Part shown: positions 22,051 through 33,300 of the stretch, in pieces
Layout: each line of letters begins with the position of its first letter
Numbering within the stretch: position 1 is the first letter of the stretch
Assembly: GCA_040285825.1 (NCBI GenBank)
Contig: JAUPSS010000008.1
Span: 1,286,996 to 1,350,995, forward strand
Length of the DNA stretch: 64,000 nucleotides
Reading direction: 5' to 3'
Source of the DNA: Eukaryota sp. TZLM1-RC
Lineage: Eukaryota > Metamonada: BaSk clade
Translations under genes and position numbers: made by a program
The notes under the pieces: generated by a model
What the model saw: only the letters and a program-made list of their open reading frames with translations
Database searches by the model: none
What the model was told of the DNA's origin: nothing

Positions 22051-22629
22051 TTAATCATTGTTTGACAACATCAAGGACATTGTTATGTCATCTTTTAGAG
22101 CAGTAGATAGAGGGGAAGCAATTGACTCCAACTCTGACAATGTAGTACATATTGAAGCTACTGTATTGGACAAGGAAGACATAGCGTTTTGGTGATCTTT
22201 CATTGATGGTAAGCTTGAGCGCAAAGAGGTCTGTAAAGTATTTACTGTCTTTTTGGCCTCCCGCAAGGCAGGAACAAAACCAGAAATGTCTATATCTGAA
22301 GCAAACAACAAGTCTGCTGAATCGTCAATAGCAGCTTGCAGTTGTGACATCATCGTAATAGACGAATGACATATCGATGAAAGTTCAGTAAACAGTGTAT
22401 CTGGAAGAGGAATGGAAGATTTACATGACTCAATAACAGAATCAACACTTGAACGAATTGCTCTACGTTCTAAGTCGAGTAAAGTGGATAGCTTAGAATG
22501 TATGGCCTCCCTGAATACACACAATTGATGAAATACATTGTCAAGAAAGTGCTTGCTGGAAGAGGAGAGCTTCATGTCGGCATAAGCACTAAAGACTGCA
22601 TCGGTCCAATTCTGAGTGTAATTGTCCAT
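22051..22629 (-). CDS. Hypothetical helical protein
   Basis: A frame from ATG 22629 (MDNYTQNWTDAVF) gives 192 residues, rich in Ser, Leu and Ala with heptad-like spacing, probably mostly helical or coiled coil. No family is recognised. The frame is open another 19 codons upstream to a TTTTTTTCCAG at about 22690, which resembles a 3' splice site, so a first exon further upstream is possible. It converges on the cyclin gene with 94 bases between the stops. Confidence 0.55.
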   Translation of the reverse strand: MDNYTQNWTDAVFSAYADMKLSSSSKHFLDNVFHQLCVFREAIHSKLSTLLDLERRAIRSSVDSVIESCKSSIPLPDTLFTELSSICHSSITMMSQLQAAIDDSADLLFASDIDISGFVPALREAKKTVNTLQTSLRSSLPSMKDHQNAMSSLSNTVASICTTLSELESIASPLSTALKDDITMSLMLSNND

Positions 22630-22739
22630 TCTTACAGAATTGGAACTAGTGTCCTTAGTGTAACCAGTGTCAGAACTGGATCTCAACTGGAAAAAAACTC
22701 AAATTTTATTGTTCTTATAGCTCATCAAAAATATAAGCT

Positions 22740-23325
22740 TTTTTATCAAATAGCGAATAAAAATCATGAAATACACAACTAAAGCTCCACATCCTCAAAA
22801 CCTGCCTCTCATACACCAAAACAGTTAATTACTAAAAATTCAGAAAACTTACCAAAAGAAGAAAATTAATCAGAAATTAATTTCACCAGTCCTTTATAAG
22901 TAGAAACAACAATCCTGTTTTGTCAGTAATTATGATTGAAAATTCTTCCAGTCCTTTCTTTTACAACTACATTGAATTCCTCAAGGAAAGGCAAAGCAGC
23001 CTTACCAAAAATAGGTGCAAGGAAAAAACAAAGGAATATAAATTATATTGGGTATGAGAATTTTCATTGACAGAAGAAATAGGTTTCGCGTTTTTTAGCA
23101 ATTTTGTATTTTTCCCCAGCAACCAGAGGATTATTGACATTAGAATTAATGAAATGTTCGTAACAAGAGTTGTTTTTCCCTTGTAGTAATATAGGAATTC
23201 TTCATGAACTAGAGTTTTTTTGGAAAATTGTTTTATTTCTTCTTCCCATTCCTTTACAGTTTCGTCTTGATAAATCCATGATTGTTTAGCATCCTTATAG
23301 AATTTTTGGTGCTCCTGTTCAGAGC
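22740..23325 (-). pseudogene. Unrecognised membrane-protein gene fragment with a repeated 3' end
   Basis: From about 23320 the minus strand is open for over 100 codons without an initial ATG. It encodes HQKFYKDAKQSWIYQDETVK, a charged helical region, then one hydrophobic segment (LVTNISLILMSIILWLLG) and a Ser/Asn-rich part, ending near 22985. The final part and the following bases, down to about 22740, recur in inverted orientation at 28195-28395 (AFLENFNVAVKERTGR against PFLEEFNVVVKERTGR). It is either a broken gene or the later exons of one, since GTAAGG near 23010 and an AG about 40 bases on could be splice sites. Function is unknown. Confidence 0.4.
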
Positions 23326-23562
23326 TTCATTTCTTCTTTGAGGAGCAGTGAGCCTTTTGAAAGTATATTCCTTTTATTTTGTTTTCTTGTATTCATTTGG
23401 AGGAAAAGAAGTTTGCTTTGGCAAAAAAAGACCTGAAGCATAGAATCTTATGTTGTTTTTTTTGTTTTCTTTTTCATCCTGTTAATAAAACCTCTATTTC
23501 TTCCTTTGTTATTTGCGTGGAGCCGTTCGTCCCATTTTAATCTTGAATCTGTTGGGGTTGAG
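23326..23562. other. T-rich spacer before LTR element
   Basis: Long T runs (about 23440-23490) without coding signs. Confidence 0.4.
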
Positions 23563-23677
23563 TGTGGTTCAGTCTAGTATAGACTTCACTAGTGATGGCC
23601 TTTATAAAGGCCAGTGAATTTTAATAAAGATTCTTATCTCTATTCTGTTACTGTATATGTCTAATCTTTCAGCATCA
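23563..23677 (+). repeat. 5' LTR of a degraded LTR retrotransposon
   Basis: 115 bp, with TG...CA ends (TGTGGTTC ... AGCATCA). It matches 27296-27416 closely, including ACTAGTGATGGCCTTTATAA and TCTTATCTCTATTCTGTTAC. The shared CTAGTGA core also appears in the LTR at 7521. Confidence 0.75.
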
Positions 23678-26600
23678 TTAATTAATGGCTCAGTCGGCCA
23701 GGACATTAACAGCAATCCTCCTGAAAGGCAGAATATTCCTCCTACACAGAAGAGTAATTTTTCCCTCGGGAAAAGTAGTTCTTCCTTCGAGAAGAGTAAT
23801 CCTCTTACAAGGAGAATTCTTCTTTTGAAAAGAGTAATCCTCCTCAGGAGAGTAAATTTTTCGCAGAGAAGAGTCTTGCCTTTCAGAAAAAAAGTCACCT
23901 CCCCAATAAGGAGAGTGGTAAAAACAATGATGATGTTACAGAGCTCTACACTTATTCGAACAACTACTTTGAGCCCCTTCCTTGTAGGAAAAGTTTTTTC
24001 ACTCTAAGCGAGCAACGGAAATACAAAACGTTAGCAAACACGAACAATTCTAACGTTTGTACAGAAGGTGAAAAAGGTGAAGGCGAGCAACAGTCCAAGA
24101 CTAGTCCTTTACATAAAACTCCATCCTCGCCCCCTTCTGATACCATCTCAAGTGAGGTACCTCAAAATGAATCCAAAGGAACCGAAAAGTTGGACAACAG
24201 CAGGAAAGGGGACGAGAATGATGATGAACCTCCTCATACACCAAACCCTTACAACCCAACTCCAAGTTTTTCTCCTACGGAAAGGACCTCTCAAAGGTTT
24301 TATTGTAGGGAACTGGCAATGGCAGTTGAGGCTGTAACTAGGGATATCCAATTAAACCTCATCGCCAATCCTTCCGATGATGTAATGGATTGGAGTGACG
24401 ATAAGTTACTACAAATGGCTGAGAATGAGGCAAAACGTTTTTCGGGAGACGTGGATCCAGCCGAAAGTTAGAAGGCCCCTTGTTTTGTCTTTTACGAAAG
24501 TTACAATCAAAGTCCTAATTTTTTAAAGAAATTGGATGATCTAACTGATTCAGCAAACTCGTGTATGATGAATGCAGTTGCGGATTACTATTTCAGCGCT
24601 CCTCGTTCAAAGTATCAAACTGCTACTCCCAGGCATGCCAAATGGCATAGGGATGCGATTGATGACCACAAAATATATTTCAGTGGAAATCAAGAAGCTT
24701 ACGACAGACTATTTTGGATAGCTAAGATGTACCCTCATAATCAACAAGGTAGAAACCTTAGAGGCGTCGTAAGGCATTTCCTAGTGGAGAATGTACACCC
24801 AAAAGATTCCATTGCGGACATTTTTTATTATGCTTGGGGGCAGATTCGATGAATCTCGAGGTGACACCCTTCAATTTCATACCAAAGAGTCCTATATTAG
24901 AGAAATAGGCACAAGGGTAATTGAATTGAAAGAGCAACGTGTTGGCCCCAACAAGTTAAAACTAGTATACCCTGATGCATGGATGGCTAAACTTAAGGCA
25001 TGGGTTGATAGCTGGCCCGACCAAAATGTTTTTGAGAATGTCTTAATAAAGAGCAGTTGCCTTCCATATGGACGTAAACTAGCAGGGGTCCCTAGCGGAT
25101 CTAAAGATGCACCAGATTGGGTGGATTTAAGGCCACCAGCCCAGACCGTACCTGTGCAGGAAGAACCTCCTAAGACAAGATTTATCATTAAGTTGGGCGA
25201 AACATTGCCTTCAGAAGAGAGGAATATGAACCTATTTAGTACACCTTCTGTAGGGCCTCTGGCATCTAGGAGAGCTTCTTGTGAAGCAACTCCTACACAA
25301 GCATCTGTTATAAAATCATCTATACCCACGCAACCCCTAGGAACGAATGCTCCTAGAGATTCTCTCGTCGACACCCTCGGTCTTTATAGAACTCCTGTAA
25401 CAGACGAGGAGAAATTGAGGAAAAGAATAGACGACAAACTGAGATGCCTAGTTAAGTTAAATGAAGCGTTTGACACAAAGAAGATTTTCGACTTCGTACT
25501 TAACTTTGGCAATTGGGCAAAAACGGTTAGGGATCGCGATGGACCCACCAGAGCATTGACAACGATCACCTAATATGGTCAATCTGTTCATCAGTACCAC
25601 TTCGTCAGATCAATGTTTTTTGAAGTGTACCCCTCATTTTTGAGATTTATGATCGAGGGTAAAGTTATCGCAGAATGGCAGAGTTGTTATGGAGGCCGAA
25701 CAAATGTGTTAGTCAACAACCCATCTGATGCTGATATCTGGGAATATTTGCTTATTAGCACCCAGTACAAATACCCAACCGATGTTGAAAAAGCCTTGAG
25801 GTCTGTAAGACCACCCGAAATCAGTCGTAGAATAAACGCTGAATCTTCGTGGACGGTTTTCATAGAGCAAATTATCTATATAATGAGACGCTCTACAATT
25901 ATGCCCGGAACGGATGGTAATCCGTCAGCTGTTTACCCAGCCAAGAGATTTCTCGAGACCATTAACGATAAAACGAACAACCAATTGATGGATACATATT
26001 TCATTTGAATTGACACGTTTAATTCTAGTAATGAGAAACATGGTGATGCGATTTACGATTTAGGTAACGCATTTGTAAATAAGGTTAATTGCCTAAAATC
26101 CTCAATCAAAGACATTAAATTGATTAGAACAACTTTCGGGATCCAAGCTCCTGCGAAAAAGGAACGAAGCCAGTTGAAAGGTTCTTTTAAGAACCCTAGA
26201 GTGAGTAGTCGACCCAACCCTTCAGAGAAATGGTATAGCTTATGCAAAACCAATAAACACCCTGAAGAGAAATGTTTTAAAATAGTGGGCAGACCGGGTT
26301 CTAAAAAGCGTCAGGGAGGCGAGAAACGTGATAGTAAACGTAGTGGTAGCAATAAATCAGATGAATATTCATCTTCAAATCTTACACATAATTCGACCAA
26401 TACCATTTACAAAATGAGCAAAATTGATTCGAATTATAAACACCTAAACCCATTAAAGAGATTTAGAGAGTCATCCAATTCTGTGGGTTCTATCCACAGT
26501 GTTAGACTGTCCAGGGTAGCATTTAACGGGGAACTCTGGTTATCTTGCACTATAAATAACGTGGAAGTACAGGGTGAAATTGATAAAGGAGCTGCATTTT

Positions 26601-27356
26601 CAGCATTATCAATAAACTTAGCCTCTAAATTAAATGTGACGGTTAATGACAATAAAACCGTCGAATACCTATCGGCAAAAGGTTTTCGCTCCACAACCCT
26701 GGGATGTGCAAGTGGTGTTCTTGCTCTCAATGTGAGTAGCTTGGCCATTCAAGTGTTTTTAAGGATCGAATTCCAGATCATTCCTGGTACCAATAATTTG
26801 TTGATCGGAAGAGACTTATTACAAATCTTGGGGCTACGCACGGAGTACGGTTTCATTATTAATTTGGATCGCGATCATCGCACCATTTTAAATGCTGAAT
26901 ATGAGTTTGATAATAGAATTTGTCAACCAATTAGATTCATAGAACAATTGAGTAATAGATCAAACTTAGGTATTGATTTTGAAGCACTCCACATTTAGAT
27001 ATGATTTAGATGAGTTGGGCTGTAGAATATGCCTGGATGACATTAGGGATGAGGAACGCCTAGTCGTGCTACTCGAAAAACACAGAAATGTATTTAGTGG
27101 GTTATCTCACCCGAAAGGAATTGATTGTCAGCCGATGACCATTCCATTTTATGACGAAAGTAAGGTCGTCAAAAGGAAACTTCGAAGATTAAACCCAGAA
27201 AAGCAACGGGTAGCCGAGGAAATTTTTAACGAATTGATCCTTAATGGATTTGATGTGCCTGCAAAACTTCATGATCTAAAAGAGGTAAAAGGTAGTGTTG
27301 TACTGTGGACAATTAGTATATACTTCGCTAGTGATGGCCTTTATAAGAACCAGTGA
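23657..27356 (+). pseudogene. LTR retrotransposon gag-protease-RT fragment, frame broken and internally deleted
   Basis: Several frames join along the plus strand: an N-terminal Ser/Pro/Glu-rich part (23657-24471), Gag-like segments (24532-24852, 24848-25573, 25613-26008), a degenerate zinc knuckle (SLCKTNKHPEEKC, first cysteine lost, near 26240), a retropepsin-like part with DKG in place of DTG (near 26583), and the first part of the RT (27000-27270, GIDCQPMTIPFY, matching GIDCPPMSIPFY in the 1572 element). The RT core, RNase H and integrase are missing: the sequence jumps to the 3' LTR near 27270-27296. In-frame stops and shifts occur at each segment boundary. It is related to, but clearly diverged from, the 1572 element. 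Confidence 0.72.
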
Positions 27357-27416
27357 ATTTTAATGAAGATTCTTATCTCTATTCTGTTACTGTATAAGTC
27401 TAACCTTACAGCATCA
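27296..27416 (+). repeat. 3' LTR of the degraded LTR retrotransposon
   Basis: 121 bp, with TG...CA ends (TGTTGTAC ... AGCATCA), matching the 5' LTR at 23563-23677 with several substitutions and a small insertion near the start. No matching short target duplication is obvious outside the two LTRs. Confidence 0.75.
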
Positions 27417-28877
27417 TATGGCAGAAACAAAAGTATTCAATAATACATTGTATAATTTTTACTGATAATGTAAATGAATCTAAATAATCTGACACACTTT
27501 AACTTGTGACCCATAGATTCAAGATATCAATAAGAAACCCCCATGTATTATGTGAAATTGAGAGTATGGAAATGATCCTTAGCTTTGTCCTTTGAAAAAA
27601 TTTCAATATTGGGAATGTTCCGGAGTGTTGATGAAACAAGTTGATGAATTGTTGAGAAACCTACCTGGGCAAGTCAAGCAGTATTTTTGTCATGGTGCCA
27701 CGACTATTTACAGTTTGTGTGTCTGAAATCCTGGGATCCCTATAATAAACTCAATGAAGAATTTGTTGTTTGCACTAGGTGTGTTAAGTATGTTGGAGGA
27801 CACTGTTGGGTTCGCATGCATTATAATCCTTGTATAAACGGAAAACTAGGTAACAGGGTGTTTATTACAAGGAGGGAGAACAAAAAAACAAAAAAAGCAA
27901 AGAGAAACCATGAAACTAGAATCTATTTAAATCACTGATGACGTGGCATCACGTGATAATTACAAAAATAACTAAATATTGCTCTGAGCCGAACAACACG
28001 ATGGAAAATAAAACTAATTATTTACTAAGGTGTTAAAGATGTAATTAGTGTGAACACTAAACGCAGAAAAACCTGAAAAGACAGCTGTGGGGGTTGACGA
28101 AGTGGAGATGAAAAAAGTCGGCAGACATCTTATTTTTTAAGAGGATACCAGTGGATTAGATACTACTTAACTGGTACAAACTAGAAGAAGATTTGACTCT
28201 TTCGGCTTTCCTTGAGAATTTCAATGTAGCTGTGAAGGAAAGGACTGGAAGATTTACATTCATTTTCTTCTTTTGGTCGTTTTTCAGAATTTTTAGTAAT
28301 TAACTGTTTTTGATGTAGGAGATGCAGGTTTTGAGGATGTGGAGCTTTTGATGTACATTTGATGATTTATTTACGTTATTTGATAAATAAGTATAAGATT
28401 TCATTGTTTGAAATACATATGTTCAACTAGAATGTCCCGGAAAATATCATTTGATCAATTAAGAATGTTTTGAATAAAGACCATGTTTAAAAACGTAACT
28501 TCCGTCTAGTGCTGCTGGATGACTATAGAACAAGTTGTCGATGTCATGCATGTGTACTCGAGGGAAAAGCAGGTGAAAATGTAAAGAAGCATCGAGTACC
28601 TAACTAAAGACCTTACAGGAGAGCAAAGACTCCAGCGGTCCTTAGACATGGATTAATCATTTGCAAGAAGTGTGGATGTCTATAGAATCGTAATGTCAAT
28701 GATGTTCTTAATATAATTCATGTTGTGGATCAGTAGTTTAAAGGAAATGAAAGGCCTCAAGTTTTGATAAGATCTACATTTATTAAATATTATATATTTA
28801 TTAAATGATTCTTTTCATTTTCATAATCTTGTAATCTCAACGGTTACTACTATTTGACATTTGTGTGCTGCTAGCCT
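27417..28877. other. Intergenic stretch with one dispersed repeat
   Basis: No gene recognised; a minus-free plus-strand frame at 27687-27938 lacks an ATG and has no family features. At 28195-28395 the sequence is an inverted relative of 22740-22990 (see that entry). Confidence 0.4.
28195..28395 (+). repeat. Inverted partner of the 22740-22990 repeat
   Basis: Shared blocks include TTTCAGAATTTTTAGTAATT, CAGGTTTTGAGGATGTGGAG and GTTATTTGATAAA, in the same order as on the minus strand at 22990-22740. The two copies flank the LTR element at 23.56-27.42 kb. Confidence 0.65.
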
Positions 28878-29843
28878 ATGTCTAATCAACCCCTTGTCAA
28901 CATCGACTCCTCACCTAATACCAATGATGACCTAGAGGTCATGGAAGCTCCATCTATCGGCTCGTATATCATCATGTACTTCTTTTCTATTCTTCTTTTC
29001 CCCCTGACTCTACTTGGTAGTTGGCTTGTAGTAGAACCAAATGAAGAGCGTGTCATTCTTCTTTTCGGCAAGTACAGAACAACTATCGGTCCTGGTGTTC
29101 ATTTCATCAGCATGTTTGGACGTTCTGCAATCCCTGTTTCAAAGAGAATATATTCCATTCGGCACCATCATGTCAACGTTGCGGTATGTACGTCAACATA
29201 TCACTAACCCCAGGACGTAACTGGATCCATGCTTGAGGTTAGCGCCGTCCTCACTTACCAAATCAAGGACACTGTCACTGCCCTCTTGAAGATTGATGAT
29301 GTTCATACATATATTAGCAACACGAGTCTTGGACGGTTGAAGTCGGTCATTTCGAGGTATCCGTACGAGTCTTCGAACCCAGACGACCCCAGCCTTCGTG
29401 ATGATTGCTCTCGCATTTCTGATGAAATGAGACACAAACTCAAAGAACGAGCTTCTCTTGCAGGGGTTCGAGTATTAAGCTTTGAACTAGTTGATCTTCA
29501 ATATGATGCTTCAATTGCAAAATCAATGCTTGTTAAGCAAACTTCTGGAGCTTTACTGGGAGCTAGATCTCTAATTGTTCATGGTGCTTGTTCAATTGTT
29601 TCAAATACTGTTGCTGCCCTCAAAGCTAATGGTATTAACCTCAACGACAAAGAGCGCTCGAAGGTTGTATCTAATCTTTTATCTGTAATCTGTTCTGATT
29701 CCCAAGGCCAAGGTCAATCTGAAGGTCAACGTCAAGAGCGCCCTGATTACTCTGAAATTCTGTTCAAGATTGATGAAGCAACTCAGGTTTTAAGTAAGCT
29801 TCCACAGTCTATTGTAGCTGCACAGCGTGGTGCACGCTATTAG
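28878..29843 (+). CDS. SPFH/band 7 (stomatin-prohibitin-like) membrane protein, two exons
   Basis: Exon 1 (28878-29183) and exon 2 (29214-29843) join in frame to 311 residues. A membrane helix at about residues 28-51 is followed by VVEPNEERVILLFGKYRTT, the start of the SPFH domain, and by GSMLEVSAVLTYQIKDT, DDVHTYISNTS and SFELVDLQYDASIAKSMLVK. The ending with INLNDKERSKVVSNLLSVIC matches the bacterial SPFH subfamily that ends in a short tail, more than animal stomatins or mitochondrial prohibitins. Such proteins form ring-like scaffolds at membranes; partner and membrane are unknown here. The ATG at 28878 is the only reasonable start. The C-terminal tail is Gln/Glu-rich and differs from bacterial members. 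Confidence 0.85.
29184..29213 (+). other. 30-nt intron in the SPFH gene
   Basis: GTATGT at the 5' end and CACTAACCCCAG at the 3' end, with an ACTAAC branch-site motif placed directly at the acceptor. Removal joins HVNVA to DVTGSMLEV in frame; without it the frame stops after seven codons. A branch motif fused to the acceptor is also known from Trichomonas and Giardia introns. Confidence 0.88.
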
Positions 29844-30307
29844 GTTAATCAGGATTGGTTGTACTTGACTTTAAATAAATGCTTTGTAAATCTTTTATTC
29901 TTTCTGGATTTTGATTTTCAGTACTTTTCATGAAGCAATTGAGCTTGAAAAATACAAAATCAGGAGTCATTCTTAACGGAAATAGAAAAACTGATTTTGA
30001 TATGGCTGTCGTTGCGTGTTTTTGTGATCAAAATACTTTGTGGTGCTCTCAAATTCAATTTGTTATCATCACTATATCACCACCATTCTGTAATCAAGCC
30101 AAAGTACCCATTGCCAGAAAAAGTAGATTCGAATTACGCAGATGGCAATGATTAAACGAACTTTAATGTGATTTCACTGTTTTAAGTGTTTAAGTTGAGT
30201 TAAATTAAAACAAACAACATTCTTCACAGTAAACTACTGCCAAACATCAAAAACGCTGACTTATTTACATTAAAATTTTATTAAATAAAAGTAAAACTGT
30301 TTAAAAC
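29844..30307. other. Short convergent intergenic region
   Basis: It lies between two convergent gene ends. A 73-codon plus-strand frame at 29930 has no recognisable features. It probably holds only the two 3' ends. Confidence 0.4.
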
Positions 30308-33300
30308 TCAAACATTATTCAACATGTGAAGCTTGTTCGGCATCATTTCAATGGCAGAAACTTCTTTGCGTACAGGAGGTCTAACTTGTAGTACAAACAA
30401 CGACACTGGAATAGAAAAGAATAGAATGAAATAAAAGAACAGTGGAATTACTGTTGTGTGAGCAAAGATTATTACACTGACAATGATCATTAATGTAGAT
30501 AATCTAAAAGCAAAATCATTGAATTGATCAACAAGATAGGGCCTGATGATCATACACAGGAAACAAAGAAAAGAGAGATACAGCACAATCATGAGGAATG
30601 CAGACTCTGCAAACGTTGAAAGAGCAACATTCAAAACTGTACGAGAAAGAGTGACTAGAATTTCAAAAACACCTGCCTCATCATGAACTCCATTTTGCTT
30701 CAATTTTTCGTGTTTTGCAGCTACTTTGCAGTAAAAGACTGATACCGTTACACCAATTAGTGACATGTAGATCGAATAAGACAATGTATGGGGAGGAAGA
30801 GTCTCCCTTGGATCGAGATAGTGACGATTGTCCACTACGAGGAAACTAACAATGGAAGATCCCAATAGTGTGGGTAAGAATAAAACAAGCAATAAATCAA
30901 ACAAATTGGTCATTTTTTTAGCAAACTGTCTTTTCTTTTCTGCGGGCTTACATGTTAAGGAGTGAATTATAAGTAGAAAAACAGGAAGTAACATGGTTGC
31001 TACACCCAGCAATTGTCTGTAAAACAAAACGTCTACAATGTGAAAATCATTGATGTTCAAAATTTGGAAATGGCGAAGGTAACAAAACAGAATTAATCTG
31101 GGGATCAGTAAATACACAGGTTCTTGTTTTTGGTTATCAGCCGATGCTGTCCCAGTGAATAGAATGGCCTGCCATGCGCCAAAAATGGGCAATAGAAAGA
31201 GGAAAAAGCGCAAAATAAAGCTATAATTTGCATCATCCTTGTCCAAAAAAGTTGAATTTTTAAGAGAGAACATATTTTTCAACTTCTGATGAGGCTTGGA
31301 TATAATCACCACTAGACCCAAGGGAACTGAAAAAAGCACAGTAAACAACATCACTCTATTGAGGTTGGACAAGGAAGAACAAACAAGACACTGGCTGGAA
31401 ACATAATCTCGTATTACTGGCAATCTTAACCATTCAGAAATGTGAGGCGTCGATTCTCTATGCAAATCACCAATAAAATAGTGATCAGCAATCCAGTGTT
31501 CCTCACATGACGAACACATGAAACCTGAATGAAGAGGTAAACATCCTGTAGACAACGTTGAAGAGGAATTAAATACACTGCCCTTCAACATTGATGGATG
31601 AAATTCAGACAAGGAAACAGCACTGTAACCTGATGGTACAAGACCACCTATACACGGTGTCGAAACATGACATTTCAGTAATTTTGTTCTGTCTGACTCC
31701 TCAAAAACAAAATGGTGGATGGGAACATTGTAGATCGAGCCAGTATGTGTGAAATCTTGAAGTGTTCCTACCTGTGCACATTGATTGGTCGAAGTCTTGC
31801 CCAACTGTAGCTCTCCATAATTACAAGGAGAGCAGCTATTTAGACCAAAGTGATAACCAAATCCGGAATCACAAAAAGGCATTCTATAAGTCAATGCGAA
31901 ATGCTTTCCGATAGAATAAAAGACAAACTCAAATAATGAACCAAACTCAAAGGAAATATCACGTAATTCAATGTTCAAGGGTGTCATAAACAATTGATTT
32001 TCTTCAGTTTTGTAATCGCTATCTTCCAAGTGCCCTATGATCAAAAAATCGCCCGACTTTACAAAGAATGGCACGTTTGAGTGGTCACCAATTCCAGGAT
32101 CATCAGAGACTACATGACAAAAAAGGGAAGGTTTAGTTGAAGCTCTATAAAGGTGCCATGAATCACATTGTACAGAAGGATTGTTGAGTGGTATGAAATT
32201 ATTTAAAACATTGATTGTCGATATTTTAGAGATAGTGTCTTCAATCAATAAGATATCGAATGCTGAAAATACTGACGACAAAAATTCCTGAGTACTGGAA
32301 ATAGCTCCTGTGGAATTGACATCTGTCACCATGAGAGAATTCAAACTGCATATCAGAGAAGCACTATTCATTAGAACGTTGAAATTTGTATCAATAAAGA
32401 AAATTTCACTGTCAAATGCTGTCAGCAATGACCCAAATTGAGAAATCGAATTCAAAACCAAATTATCAGAAACAACCAAAGAAATGTAAAGAGATGATAG
32501 TAACCCTAGGTAATTCGAACTACTATCTACAAACAGGTTGGATGCATCCATAGAAATCGAATGATGGGCAAAAGCAAGACCAGAAAGTGAGCATGTTGAG
32601 TTGATGATGTCGACTAAATCAAGTGTGAAATGAATAATGGATTGTGCTTCAACAAGAGCAGTGTTGGAACGAATATTATCGAACTTGCCTTTGCTTAAAT
32701 TGATAGAGGTATTGCTGAGAGGGAAATCAAACAATGTAGAATATGATGAATCAGAAACACACAAATCAGAAACATCCAAATCAATGGTAGAATGAGGAGA
32801 ATGGATTGAAATAAAAGATTCAAACCAAGAATCTTCAATAATGAGATGATTGGAAGTTAATTCAACATGTCCATTATCAATTTTGAAAAATTTACCAAAG
32901 CTGCAATTAAAAAGTAATAAATTATCTACAACAAGATTAGCACCCCAAGTCAAAGTCACCGCAGAATTACCCACAAGGTTTGAGATTATTGAATCAGAAA
33001 TTCCAAACCTAAAAATATTGGTAGCAATCTGGTTTACATTTTCAAAAGTACAATTAGAAATTACCAATCCATGATTACTAACGACAGCTTCCAAGAATTT
33101 CACAGATTCAAAAACAACTGATGAAGATATATTAACAAAATGGGAGTCTTCAACATAGATTAAAGCAGGGGCCCCAAAGCGAACAAGAGGGAAAACCACT
33201 GAATTGGCTAATTTGATGTTCAAAAATTTAATATAGAAGCTAGGATGATCAGGAATTGCAGGCCTTAATACAAACAGAGGAAAAACTCCCGATTCAATAT

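Noticed and set aside
23602-23898. Minus-strand frame with LLFSKEELLFPREKLLF repeats
   Set aside because: Antisense to the Ser/Glu-rich start of the degraded LTR element; no own features.
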